Assembly: GCA_022376465.1 (NCBI GenBank)
Contig: JACDTU010000007.1
Location: 1,116,001 to 1,180,000 of the forward strand
From: Cubamyces lactineus
Taxonomy: Eukaryota > Basidiomycota > Agaricomycetes > Polyporales > Polyporaceae
DNA length: 64,000 nt
Reading direction: 5' to 3'
This document shows positions 48,717 through 59,586 of the stretch, in pieces; within the stretch, counting starts at the first letter, position 1; every line of letters begins with the position of its first letter. The translations under genes and the position numbers were made by a program. A model generated the notes under the pieces. The model saw only the letters and a program-made list of their open reading frames with translations. It did no database searches and was not told the DNA's origin.

Positions 48717-49231
48717 ATGTCGACGCTCCGAGTCGCTGCGACGTTTGAAGACTTCTTTCTTTCTATCTCAAATCTGTTGTCTGTTTGTGTGTATATCTTG
48801 TAGGAAAAGTTGGCAGCTGTTGGCTAGATGGGGGAGGATGGTGGTACCGGCAGGAGATATAGAGAATGGGGAAAGGGGGGTGGATGTATGCTATTGACAC
48901 CGGTGCTTTTAAAAGTTATGAATGCGAGTGCTCTTATATATGTGCCGTCCTCATGGTTCCCTTCCCAGGCGAGCAGGAAAGGGATAGGACGGGAACGCCG
49001 ACCAGGACGACACACGTCAAATCCGGAAGCGCACCTGCCTCTTTCAGAACAATAACCTATGCAGTTGTCGCTGCCAGGCTGACTCGAGCTGAGTCGCTAT
49101 ATCCATTGTCCTCCAACCTCCATAAGCATCATCCCAACATGATATCTTGTATGCTCTGATACATCTGATGCAGCGTACATGCTCGGGGTATATCATACAA
49201 TGCTCACAATTGAAAAGATTCTCATCGCCGC
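48717..49231. other. convergent 3' flanks
   Basis: About 515 bases between the stops of the viroplasmin-domain gene and the AIM24 gene. Short frames on both strands lack motifs. Confidence 0.5.
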
Positions 49232-50405
49232 TCACACTTGCTGAGGGACCTGCTCCCGAATCCACTCCCCGAGCGTCTCGGGGTTCCTCGTCTGGATGTA
49301 CACGATCCCCGGACCCGTGAACCTGCGCAACACACACATACGCACGTCAGCACCCCTCAATCACCTCAAGCACTTCCAGCACCGTGCTGCCGCAGTGCTC
49401 ACCTGCAGACGAGCCCCTCGTCGGTGTGGGACCCCGAGAGGAAGCCCCCGGCGTCGATCCGCTCGACCTTGTACTTGGCCGTCCACGCAACGAGGTGGCC
49501 GTTGTCGACGATCCATTGCTCGCCCGGCTGCAGCGTGCGCGAGAAGACGGCGCCGAGGCTCGTCACCCACATTACGCCCGCGCCGTTTGCGTGGTACACG
49601 AACAGGCCCTCGCCCGAAACTGGGAGCCGCACGTCAGTACCGCGAGCATGCCGCAGTTGATGTAGGAGAGGAGGGGGAACTTACAGATTGCCTTTCCGAG
49701 ACCCTGCGATTTCGTGGTCCGCGTGACGCCGCCGGTGCACGCGAGGAACGCGTCCCGCCCGAGTGTCCATTCGGTGCGGCCGTCGAGGTAGATGGGGACG
49801 ATGTCCCCCCACGTCTCGGGCGCGAGGAGGACTTCGCCGGGGCCGGTGAAGAACGACTCCGTCAGCTGCTCGGCCATGTGCATCAGCGTCCATCATTCGC
49901 ATTCACACCATGGGTCGAATCATCCGTCCTGCCCTCGCTCATGTTCAGACATCATTTACTGGTCTGACCTCGAGGGGCCCCACTCCCAGTCTGACGCTCC
50001 ACGGCCTATGGATGGCACGGACGATGCACACTGCACAGACGCAAGACGCACCTCGCCACCGGTGAACATCTTCTTGACGCTAAACTTGAGCTTGCCGCGA
50101 ATCTTGACCGTCGCGTCCATCGCGACCATGCTCCCCGGCTTCGCCTTGATCTCGTACCCCGGCTGCAAACGCAAGTAGAGCATGCTGTTGCTGTCGCGGT
50201 GGTCGATGCGGAACTGCGCGCCCTCGACCTGGCCCGTTGTCGCGATGTTCGACGAGCTGGCTTGCTGCGCTGGGGGCGCAGGTCCGGGAGGGGGCATCCC
50301 TGGGTAGCCGGGCTGCTGTTGCTGTTGGTGGTGATGATGGTGGTGGTGCTCCTGGCCTGGGTAGCCTGCAGGAGAGGGTTGGGGGTAGCCGGGCTGGTAG
50401 GACAT
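49232..50405 (-). CDS. AIM24-family protein
   Basis: AIM24 (altered inheritance of mitochondria 24) family, linked in yeast to mitochondrial inner-membrane organisation, also known from bacterial relatives of unknown role. Start at 50405: MSYQPGYPQPSPAGYPGQEH, then a His run (seven) and Gln run, low complexity. The folded part follows: AQFRIDHRDSNSMLYLRLQP, GYEIKAKPGSMVAMDATVKI, KLKFSVKKMFTGGE; next exon LTESFFTGPGEVLLAPETWG, WTLGRDAFLACTGGVTRTTK; next exon VSGEGLFVYHANGAGVMWVT, GEQWIVDNGHLVAWTAKYKV; last exon FTGPGIVYIQTRNPETLGEW, ending REQVPQQV with the stop at 49232. Repeated beta-strand pattern is typical. No mitochondrial presequence; the Pro/Gly/His-rich head suggests another location. 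A TATA box lies about 116 bases upstream. Confidence 0.9.
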
Positions 50406-50520
50406 CGTGGTGGGTTCCGTGAGGACTACTGGGTGTTCGAAGATAGTGGGGTTCCCTTTGGAGGTAGCGAAGCAGAAGAGCAGGAGAGAAGTTGAGACCC
50501 TGATGGGTCGCGCTCGTGGC

Positions 50521-50527
50521 CTTTATA
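50521..50527 (-). promoter_or_regulatory. TATA box of the AIM24 gene
   Basis: TATAAAG on the minus strand, about 116 bases upstream of the start codon at 50405, a normal fungal spacing. Confidence 0.5.
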
Positions 50528-51689
50528 GCAGTCGAGGACGTAGGTCGGGGACATCTGACATGTCACTAGACGAGCCCGGGGGCAGCCTGTGCGCGTGCGC
50601 GGAGATGCGATGCAACGACGCGCCAAGGAAGGCAGTACCGCGAAGCCTGCGCGATCATCGATGCTGGATAAGATGTGAGTACTGTATGTGTTGGCGAGAT
50701 CGCAGGGAGGGATGCGCCGTTGTGCATACAGGCGTTGCGCGAGCCGCCACAGCGTGATCGTATCGCATGAGGCGATGCGGCGGTACAAGAGGTGGGGAGC
50801 TGCTGTGTCGCCTAGAGGAGGGTATCGATCAGTGGGCAAGACAGGGGTTGCTTACACTGTGCACGAGGGATGGAGCTCGAGCTTTGATGCTCGGAGTAGT
50901 GAACACGTAGGAGCGATCTGGGGGAAGGGAGACTGTCTCTGATGCTGCCAGCTACCGGCCGGGCTTGCTCAAGTCATGAAGTGAAGGCTGCAATTCAAAC
51001 GCTTGTATTCGATGACGGCAATGGACTGCGTGTCTTTACGATACAGCACTGGGCATTTGCTTCATATTCGTGCTTCTGCCCGCCGTAGGCCGTCTCGCGC
51101 ATGAGACAGAGTGGGGTGGGTGCGTTTAGGGGTGGTACTGAATAGAATTTCGGCGACTCGTGTTTTCAGATGTTCACGTCTTCACTAGTCGGTTATAGTT
51201 ATAAATCGATACTATTGTTCGAAGTGAGGCAGGAGGAGAAGATGAAGGAGACTCTTGACAGCACGACCAAGGAAAGATGGAAGTGGCTCGAAGTGCGAGG
51301 ACTCCTGAACGGAGCCGAAGGAGATAAGATAACGGAAGCAAGATGACCGGAGCGCGCCAAGAGCACGCGCTCGGAGTGAAGCAAGCGCCTCCTGTACGCC
51401 CTCGGACACGGTCTGGCCTGCCCAGTACTCACCGACGTCTCCGATGCACAAGCGCACTCTCCTCTGCCCACACCTCTCCGTCTCCCTCCGTCTCCTCCTC
51501 CAGCACCCTCCTCCCATCCCACGGATCTCGCAATACTCGGATAACAAACGTGACCTAGAATTTGCACCTCAAGCGTAAGGCTTCATGCCAGTGCGTCCAT
51601 GATGTCATTCGCGCAAACCACAGCAGTCGTTGATCACCTAACGACCCGACCTTTGCGTCCTGCCTTTTGCACATACCACACATCAGGTC
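50528..51689. other. divergent intergenic gap of about 1.2 kb
   Basis: Between the AIM24 promoter and the next plus-strand start. Frames at 50426-50839 and 51199-51567 on the minus strand have no recognisable motif. A TTATAAATCG stretch at about 51200 resembles a TATA box but is too far from either start to assign. Confidence 0.4.
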
Positions 51690-52396
51690 ATGACTACCAT
51701 CCCCTCCGCCATCCCGAGCCGCGTCGTCGAAGCTCTCACACCCGAACAGTCCCGAAAAATAGCACTGCACGGGTACGTACCTCTCCCCTCCTCCTCTTCC
51801 TTCCACCTCGCTCAACCAACCCCCTCCCTCCCCTTCTCCCCTCCTCCCCACACAGAGCCAAACGCGCACTCACGCCCATCCTCTCCGGGGCCATCTCCGG
51901 CGGCATCGTCGGCGTCGCCTGGCTCATCGGGCTCGTCGTCTGGCTCTACAAGCGGCACCGCCGCGCCCGGCGCGCACGCGCCGCCGGGTACCGCAGCTAC
52001 CGCGAGTTCCTCGACCCGCCCAAGCGCCAGGAGCCGTTCATCATCCCGCCCGACCCGGCCGTCATCAAGGGCCAGGTGCGCCCCGGGCAGAAGGTCGTCG
52101 TCGAGGATGCGCAGGCGGCGCATGTGAAGCATGCGAAGACCGTGCCCGCGGCGGCGGGTGAGGGCGAGGAGGAGGGGGAGGAACGGGAGGGCGGGAGGAG
52201 GAGGCATGGGGAGAAGGAGGATGTACCGCCGGGTATGCAGCATCGGTCGTCTGCGCCGTGTAGGGTCCCGGAAGGCGAGAGCACGGCGCGTGATGGGACG
52301 TCGCATGCGCCGAGACACGAGCGGTATGGAACTCATTTGCAGCCGGCGATCTCCTCGCACACACACCTCGTACCGGAGAAACACACAAATGTTTAG
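51690..52396 (+). CDS. small single-pass membrane protein, unknown
   Basis: Two exons: 51690-51772 (MTTIPSAIPSRVVEALTPEQ, RKIALHG) and 51856-52396, joined over an 83-nt intron (GTACGT...ACAG). About 207 residues. One transmembrane helix near residues 40-58 (ILSGAISGGIVGVAWLIGLV), then a strongly basic run (KRHRRARRARAAG) marking the cytoplasmic side, then GYRSYREFLDPPKRQEPFII and a Glu/Arg/Gly-rich, disordered tail. No signal peptide. Similar short proteins with a helix, basic patch and a Y-R-x-F-L-D-P-P-like motif are probably common in Agaricomycetes, but I cannot name a family. Confidence 0.65.
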
Positions 52397-52491
52397 ACTT
52401 TGGTACGTCTACGATGTTTCATCCACCTCTCTGAGGCCACATGCTGATTACTCTCATCCTCTCAAGCACGGCTATTCATGCTTGACGACGA

Positions 52492-52556
52492 TGCTCACGA
52501 TCCGGACTATATTTGTACTCATAGGGTTGTACATAATGCAGCGCTTTCGATCTGCT
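52492..52556 (+). repeat. direct repeat copy 1
   Basis: Starts TGCTCACGATCCGGACTAT and ends TCTGCT. About 83 percent identical to copy 2 at 52750-52816, with a 2-base gap. Confidence 0.75.
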
Positions 52557-52749
52557 AACAACCACTTGGTCAACCTCGTGGTGCGGTATGCAACGGAGAA
52601 GATGTTTGGGAGAAGCGAACGAGCGCAATCAGTATCGCCAGTACGTCAGCAGAATACTGAACCAAACCGACACTGATGATGCAGACTTCCGCATGTCTAC
52701 TGTTGTCCATATCCTGTTCGAGGCGACAGCTCTCGATGTCCGGTATGGT

Positions 52750-52816
52750 TGCTCACGGCCTGGACTACATTTGTATTCATAGGGATGTACACATAATACA
52801 GCACTTCTAATCTGCT
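52750..52816 (+). repeat. direct repeat copy 2
   Basis: Starts TGCTCACGGCCTGGACTAC and ends TCTGCT. Lies just downstream of the ILV3 stop, probably in its 3' untranslated region. All but one of the base differences from copy 1 are transitions. Confidence 0.75.
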
Positions 52817-52863
52817 CCTCGAGAGCCCGGCACATCGTAACCTTCTCGCCCTTCTCATCCTCC

Positions 52864-55800
52864 TCAATCGCAGTACGCGCCAACGTTCGCGGGCTACACC
52901 GGCGAAAGAAAAAAAGGTAGCACCGTCAGCCTCGCATCCCACACAAACACACCAACCAAAAAGCAAAAAAAACCGAAAAGCAAAGAGCAAAGAAGGGGGC
53001 ACAACAACAACGAGAGAAAGGCGACTCACCGCGACATCGCGCGCATAGCGGTACAGCACCCCGCGCTTCTCGCGGTACTCGCGCTGGGCCCACTTCTCGC
53101 GGCGGCGCGCCTGCTCCGCCTCGTCCACGAGCCAGTCGATCGTCCGCTTCTCCGCGTCGATCACGATCTTGTCCCCGTCCTCGACGAGCGCGATCGGCCC
53201 GCCGACGAACGCCTCGGGCACGACGTGGCCTGTGCGTCACGCCGTGAAAGTGAGCGGATCTGATGACTTGACGATGATAGAGAGGGAGAGAGGAGGGGGG
53301 GGGGGGTAGCTCACCGATGATGAAGCCGCGCGAGGCACCGGAGAAGCGGCCGTCGGTGATGAGGGCGGTCTTGCCACCGAGGCCGGCACCCATGAGCGCC
53401 GCAGTCTGGCCTGTACAATGCAAATGAGTTCGACTGTACTCTCTCTCTCGCGATGTCGTTCTTACCAAGCATCTGGTAGCATGAGTTAGTATGACGTCCT
53501 CAGTAAAGTGTGGAACGTCGAACGCACCTCGGGCATGCCGGGACCACCCTTCGGGCCCTGGTACCGGAAGATGATAGCCATCCCGGCGGTGATCTCGCCC
53601 TTCTCGAGCGCAGTGAAGAACGGCGGGATGCTACGAACACCTCCCTCTCAGCATCCTCCCCTCCACACAAACGACAGCAAACGAAGCGCGGCTCACCTAT
53701 CGAAGCACTTCGCAATGCCCTCAAAGCGCAACCCCTCCTTACCCGTGATCTTCGCGACGGCAGTGTCGGGCGCAAGGTTCCCGCGGAGGATGGTGAGGTG
53801 GCCGGTCGGCTTGATCGGGTTGCTCAGCGGGCGGACGACGTCCTGGGACGCGAACTCGAGCTCGGGCACGTCCTCGAGGTTCTCCGCGAGCGTCTTGCCC
53901 GTCACCGTCAGCTGCGTGCCGTCGATGAGGTCCGTGTGCTTGAGCAGGTACTTGAGCAGCGCGGGGATGCCGCCCACGCGGTGCAGGTCCTCCATCACGT
54001 ACTTGCCTGAGGGCCTGTGTGGGGGAGGTGAGGAGAAGCGCTGTGAGAGGAAGTGGGGGTGAGGGCGGGACGTACTTGAGGTCGGCGAGGTAGGGTGTCC
54101 GGTTGGCGACCGTCTGGAAGTCCTCGATGGTGAGCTCGACGTCAGCTGCACGGGCCATGGCGAGCAAGTGAAGGACCTATGGAACGCCGTCAGTCTCGAT
54201 ATATGCTCTAAATATCCGGGCAAACATACAGCGTTAGTCGAGCCACCGAGAACGTTGACGACGGTGATCGCGTTCAAGAACGAGTTGCGGGTAAGAATAT
54301 CCCTAGCAGCAGCATCTCCGTCAGTCACCGAAGCAAACCGAATGTCCAGCGACGGCATACTTGGGCTTCAGGTCGAGCTCGAGCAGGCGCTTCAAGTAGC
54401 CTGCGGCCTTGATGCACTCCTGCTGCTTCTCGGCGTACGTCGCGGGGATACTGGCAGAGTAGGGGAGGGAGAGACCAAGGACCTCCAGGACACTCGACAT
54501 CGTGTTCGCCCTGCCCACGTTCCTATCAGCACTGAGCTTCTTCATCTCAAACAGGACCCACGTACGTGAACATGCCACCGCATGCACCGGGCCCAGGGCA
54601 TGAGTGGCGGACGACGTCGAGGCGCTGCTCCTCGGTGATCTTCCCGACGGCGAACGCGCCGTACGACTCGAACGCGTCCGCGATGTTCATGTTGTCGCCC
54701 TTTTTGTGCCCGAGCGACGGGCAGTCGACCTGGCGCACGCCCGGCTGGATCGTGCCGCCGTAGACGATGACCGTGGGGCGGTTGTGGCGGCATGCGGCGA
54801 TCACGCAGCCGGGCATGTTCTTGTCGCATCTGGGCGTGCGAGGTTAGACCAGGCTTAGGAGGCTAGCACTGCAGAAAGATGCGTACCCGGGGATGGAAAT
54901 GTTACCATCGTAGTGTTGGGCCTAGGGGGGGCAGGGTAGGTCGAAAGATCACGGGAGAGACAGATGGGGCTGTAACTGACCATAACGACCTGTGGTACAT
55001 CAGTAAATGGTTATAACATCGGGTTGTAGCACGACATACCGTCTCGATGGAATCGGCGATGAGGTCGCGACTCGGCAGCCTGGCGTAACGTTAGCGCGTT
55101 GCTCAATAGTCGATATTTCTCCGGTACGCACGAATATCTCATGCCTATTTCCCAGCAGCCACCACTACAACGTCAGAACTGTTCCAGAATACTATGTTCA
55201 CAGAGATTGACTGACCGTCGGTACCCATAGTGATACCATCACTGGCATGAATCTGTAAGTCCTCTTCCGCGAGCGCAAAACATGGGATAGACGTACCTGA
55301 CACCGATAGTGCTGAACGTCAAGCCAACGAGGCCCTCCTGAGCGCATCCCTCCTTGACTTTCCTCGCAAGGTCGAGCTACAATACCACCATCCCCAATCA
55401 GACACACAAACGGCGGGAATCAAGCGCTCCTACTCACAAGGTGGTTGTTGCAGGGGTTGCCTTGCGAAGATCACGGAGTGTGAGAGCGCCGCGCAGGAAG
55501 CTCTCAAGAGGGCAACTCACCTTCCCACCACACAGGCGAGATACCGATCTGCGCAAGCGTTGATCTAAGCGACGAGCCCTCCCCATGATTTACGGCAAGC
55601 GGTGCGCACCTGAGGCTTGTCGAGATCGTCCGGGGTCACACCCACGGCGTGCACTGCGCATATACACTCAGTCTATCTCTCCTCAAGGTTGCATTGGCGG
55701 GAACGTACACATCGCCTGAGCGCCTCCGCGCCTCTGCAAGCAATATGAGCACCATCGCGAAGTCCAAACTGTGTTTCGACGAACCTTGTCTTGCGTAAGA

Positions 55801-55953
55801 AAGCAAGAGTGCTTGTTCAGCTTGATGCCATTGCTGGGAGAAGGCGGCTTGGGGACCGAATGGCTGCATGCGCGGACGGTCCATGAGCTCAGGGGGATCT
55901 ATTTGTCAAAGCGCGGAGCACTCTACGCACATCTCGACGTCTCCGGAGGACAT
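52864..55953 (-). CDS. ILV3: dihydroxy-acid dehydratase
   Basis: Iron-sulfur enzyme making the 2-keto acid precursors of valine, leucine and isoleucine. I read at least 14 exons. Start at 55953 (MSSGDVEI, 23 coding bases), then [14 protein letters not shown] (exon to 55785), a 25-nt exon (55709-55733) giving RRGGAQAML, then [49 protein letters not shown], a 13-nt exon (55132-55144) giving [17 protein letters not shown], a 9-nt exon (54981-54989) giving VVM, then [12 protein letters not shown]. Cluster-ligand motifs: GCDKNMPG (about 54810) and [10 protein letters not shown] (about 54575). Later: [74 protein letters not shown], ending [17 protein letters not shown] at 52864. The N-terminus shows no typical mitochondrial presequence. 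Otherwise intact. Confidence 0.95.
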
Positions 55954-56406
55954 GGTGAAGGTAGCGGTGAAAGCGGTAGTGTGCGGAGAACGCGAGACGG
56001 CGTTGGCGGGAAGAAGGGGTATAAGAGAACGGACTAAAATACTGGGAGGGCGAATATGGTATGGCCGCGGCCGGTGCGGATTGAAGGGGCTTCAGCTACT
56101 CGTCCGCCAGCATCTGACCTAGAACGCCGGTCCGCCCTCCTGCGCTTTCACGTCAGATCGATCGGCAGCACGCAATCATCTGCAATCCCCGCCTCGATCG
56201 CGATAACCCTCATATGCGCCCCCTCCCATTGGCCCTCTCCCGCTCGTCCAATCCCTCACACACTATATGCGTCCAGTCGAAAGCCACGTTCGCATAAGCA
56301 CTTAGGAAGTTAGAATACAGGATATAAGGTACACGTCCACCGCGCTGCATGCACCAACGAATTCGGAGGGGCAGCACCTGAACGGTCGGCAGCCGTATCA
56401 ATAGGT
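55954..56406. other. intergenic gap, ILV3 promoter side
   Basis: About 450 bases between ILV3's start and the PEX5 stop, both minus-strand. It holds ILV3's promoter and PEX5's 3' flank. No motif seen. Confidence 0.5.
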
Positions 56407-58922
56407 CAGAAGTCGAAGCCCTTTTCACGGAACGCCTCCAGGCTCGTCGTCGACTTCGCCATCTCGGCCAGGTCAGGGCGGTCCTGTACGACCGTACAAT
56501 CATACAAATCAAAAACGCCCGGTCAGATGATAGCGCAAGGATCGCGTGTGATGCAACGACTGACCATCGCTTGGAACGCGCGCCGGAGCGTCGTCCACAG
56601 CTGCTCGCTCTTCGCCCCACCCGAGGACTCTTGCATCGCCAACGCGCTCAAAAAGTGCTCGATCGCCTCCTTGTGGGCGCCAATGTTCAGGCCTGCGCGC
56701 GGTCATCTGTTCAGACACGGAGGAGCGAAGGAGTGCCATCGGGGAGGTACTCACAGGCTACGCCGACATTGTATATCGCGCGGGTATAGGTCGGCCGAAG
56801 CTGCAGAGCTTCGCGGTATGCCCCCAGTGCTTCTTCAGGCTTGTTCCCGTTGGACAGAGACGATCCAAGCCTATTCCATAGCAAATAGTCCTAGAATAGC
56901 GTCAGGATACGTAACACCCCGCATCGAACCCTTATCAGAACTCACCTTGGGACGGATGCTCAGCGCAGCCTCGAAACAGTCCTTGGCACGGTCGTAGTCG
57001 CTGCTTGTATAGAACAGTACCCCGAGGCCAATTTGTACGTCCGGGTCGATCTCGCCACGGTTAAACTGCTCTCGCGCAACCTTGAGGAAGGCCTCTGTTA
57101 CCTGCTCTTGGGAGTGCCACGATGAGTTCTGCAGCGATTTCCACGCCTCCTCAGATATATTCGCGTCAGGAACGTGCGCATTGAGCCAGCGGAGGAGCAT
57201 AGCGTGCGATGCCTTCTCTAACGACTCGTTCGTGAACGTGATCGCGAGCGACTACGCATGAACGTCAGTTCGAATTCTCCCGTAGATCGTGCAAGTACAT
57301 ACCAGCATGCCTGCACCTGCAGCGCCCGCGGCTTCGGCTCTCTTGACGCCTTCCATGAGAGCACGCATTGCAGCATCGTCACGTTCGTCCATACTCCGGG
57401 TCTCACCAAGCAGAATCCACGCTTCGTAGCCACCTTCGCCGAGGTCACCGTGCTGAATGGCCGCCTCCAACAATAGAGCGGCTTCTGACAGCGACCCATT
57501 GCGTGCGAGCAAATCTTTGGCTTCCTGCAAGGAGGACTTGGAATGTGAAGGATCGAGATACTTGTTGTCCTTCTCTGTATGCGCGCTATTAGCATGCTCA
57601 GGCGACACGAATATGAGTCCTACTGACCAAATTCGTACGGGCCAAGAATTGGCAGCCCTTGTTCGTCGAACTGCAGAGGAGGCTCAAACCCGTAGTCCGA
57701 GTCGGGCATACCGCCCTCCCACGCGCTCTGCATCATCCCGCCGTAGTCAAAGTCGAGTTCTTCGCGCTGCGAGTTCATCATCTGGTTGAACTGAGCCTCC
57801 CATTTAGCCATCTCCTCCGGGGGCGGGGGAATATCCGAATTCTGCAGTTGGTTCCACACCCTAGAGGTTGTAGGCGTAAGTGGATTCGGCATACAGCTAC
57901 AGCGTGAAATACGCACTCTGCGAAGTCGGTGCCTTGATACGGGTTCTGTTCAGACCCTTCCTCTTTCTCTAGCTTCGTTTCCTGCAGGGACTCCGAGAGC
58001 TGCTCTACAGATTGATCGTCGACGACCTCGGTGATTGTCGCGCCTTCGCCCTGGCCCGCATAAGACGCCGTAAACTGCGCGAACGCGGCGTCAAAGTCAA
58101 TCTCCTTCCCCTTTCCTTTACCCGACTCCATGCCCATTTGCGGCGCGCCCATCGCGAACGAGGACATCCCCATCCCCAGCGGCATCGACCGCCCGTAGAG
58201 CCCGGACGACATATACGGCGTCTGGCTCACTGCATGACACCACCCCGAACACCGAACCATTGACATCAGCGTCTGTATGCTACTGCGGTGCCGAGCTACG
58301 AGCGGGAGAGGAACGTACGATTGGACTGCATGGGCATGCTCTGCTGGCCCGCCGGTCGCGCGATCTGCGAGACGCTGTCAAACTCGGCATTCCAGCCACT
58401 GGCGAGGGACTGGGACTGGGCGCGGAGCATGTCGCTACCCATGGCCCGCCCAGCTTGCATCTGGTTCCATGCGCTGCTGAGATCGGGGCCTGCTGCTTGC
58501 GGGGGTGGGGTGTTCATGAAACGTTCGGCTTCGGGAGGCATGACATGTCGAGGCATGGCGAAGGACGGCGGAGCACCAGCTTGTTGTGAGCCTCCGCCCT
58601 CAAAGAATTGGCGGGCCATTGCGAGGTCTCGTTCGGAGCCATTTGCGGATGAAGCGGGGAGATGGTGCAGCTTCATACAGCATCGATACTCAGCATAATC
58701 ATCTCGCGTATGCGGAGCTGCAACGTACCCTAGAGCCAGAAGGTCCCGCGATTCTGTCCTGGTACGAGCCGAAGTGAGCACACTCTCCCTCAGCAATCCG
58801 TTGGGGTTACTACTACACACCTGCTGCAGGCTTCGGTCGCCGTCCGTGTGCTTCAGCACCTGCGACAGGGGGTTGAACGGCACCGCGCATTCGGAGCCAG
58901 ATATTAATCCTTGCAAATACAT
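56407..58922 (-). CDS. PEX5: PEX5, peroxisomal PTS1 import receptor
   Basis: Carries proteins with a C-terminal SKL-type signal into peroxisomes. Start at 58922: [20 protein letters not shown] with the conserved Cys (residue 12) that is mono-ubiquitinated for receptor recycling, then DRSLQQ, a 30-nt exon (58729-58758) giving [10 protein letters not shown], then [20 protein letters not shown]. The disordered N-half carries aromatic motifs of the WxxxF/Y type ([18 protein letters not shown]) used to bind PEX14. The TPR half binds PTS1: [100 protein letters not shown]. It ends [12 protein letters not shown] with stop at 56407. Complete and typical; exons are joined by introns of 50-90 nt. Shares a strand with ILV3. 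Confidence 0.95.
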
Positions 58923-59586
58923 TGTCGCAGCAGTCCTGAGATGTATGCGTGTGCGAGGTGAGAGCGTAAGGACGAGAGAGTCGGCGTTAGGGACAACAGC
59001 GGCCCACGGTACTTTACCAAGCGCGTATTTACGCGGAATAGCGGGGTCGGGGTATGCCGATCGGCAACTTTCACGTGTATTCATGGAGTAGGATAGGCGC
59101 TTATTCGACATTGTTGCAGTTCCCATTCAGCCGCTATAAGTAGCAACTTGAACTACAGTAGATCGTTCTATCAATGCCTCTCGCAATATGCCTGCGCAAG
59201 ACAACCCAGAGCAATCACCCAGAAGTATGCATGACGCGTCGTCTGGAACCCCACAAATAGCGGACCGCCGAAGAATTAACCTGCACGGCAGCACGCGCCT
59301 TTGCGCCGTGTGTGCCCTACACTTGATCGTCGTCCTGTGTATTCCTCATCCGCAGTCCCAGAAGACCGACCGCTTGGAGTGCCGTGACACCGAGTAGCGC
59401 ATACGAAGGTGCCAAAATATTCGACAAAAGTTACAAAACTAATCTAGCTTGAACCCGCAGGCTGCACAGTTGATGCCGGCTCCAGCTGTACCACTATAAG
59501 TTGACCGTCATCCTAGCTCGCTACCCCGATCTCACCCCTACCAAAAATTCCGCCCGCTTCGTGCTTGACCCACACGCTCCTTCAAC
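58923..59586. promoter_or_regulatory. divergent promoter region, PEX5 / peptidase
   Basis: About 660 bases between divergent starts at 58922 (minus) and 59587 (plus). TATAAG at 59495-59500, 87 bases before the plus-strand ATG, is a possible TATA box. An ATG-started frame of 69 codons at 59188-59397 has a short hydrophobic segment but no conserved motif. Confidence 0.45.

Larger units (their letters stand above)
52397..52863. other. convergent 3' flanks holding a direct repeat
   Basis: About 465 bases between the stops of the small membrane-protein gene and ILV3. It holds two related copies of a 65-67 bp sequence, listed separately. No gene motif. Confidence 0.55.

Noticed and set aside
52629..52863. 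Extension of ILV3 through the frame ending at 52629
   Set aside because: The conserved end ([10 protein letters not shown], stop at 52864) is reached by splicing; the longer frame is an out-of-phase reading of the 3' flank.
59188..59397. 69-codon frame with a short hydrophobic segment between PEX5 and the peptidase gene
   Set aside because: No conserved motif and it lies in a divergent promoter; evidence too weak for a gene.
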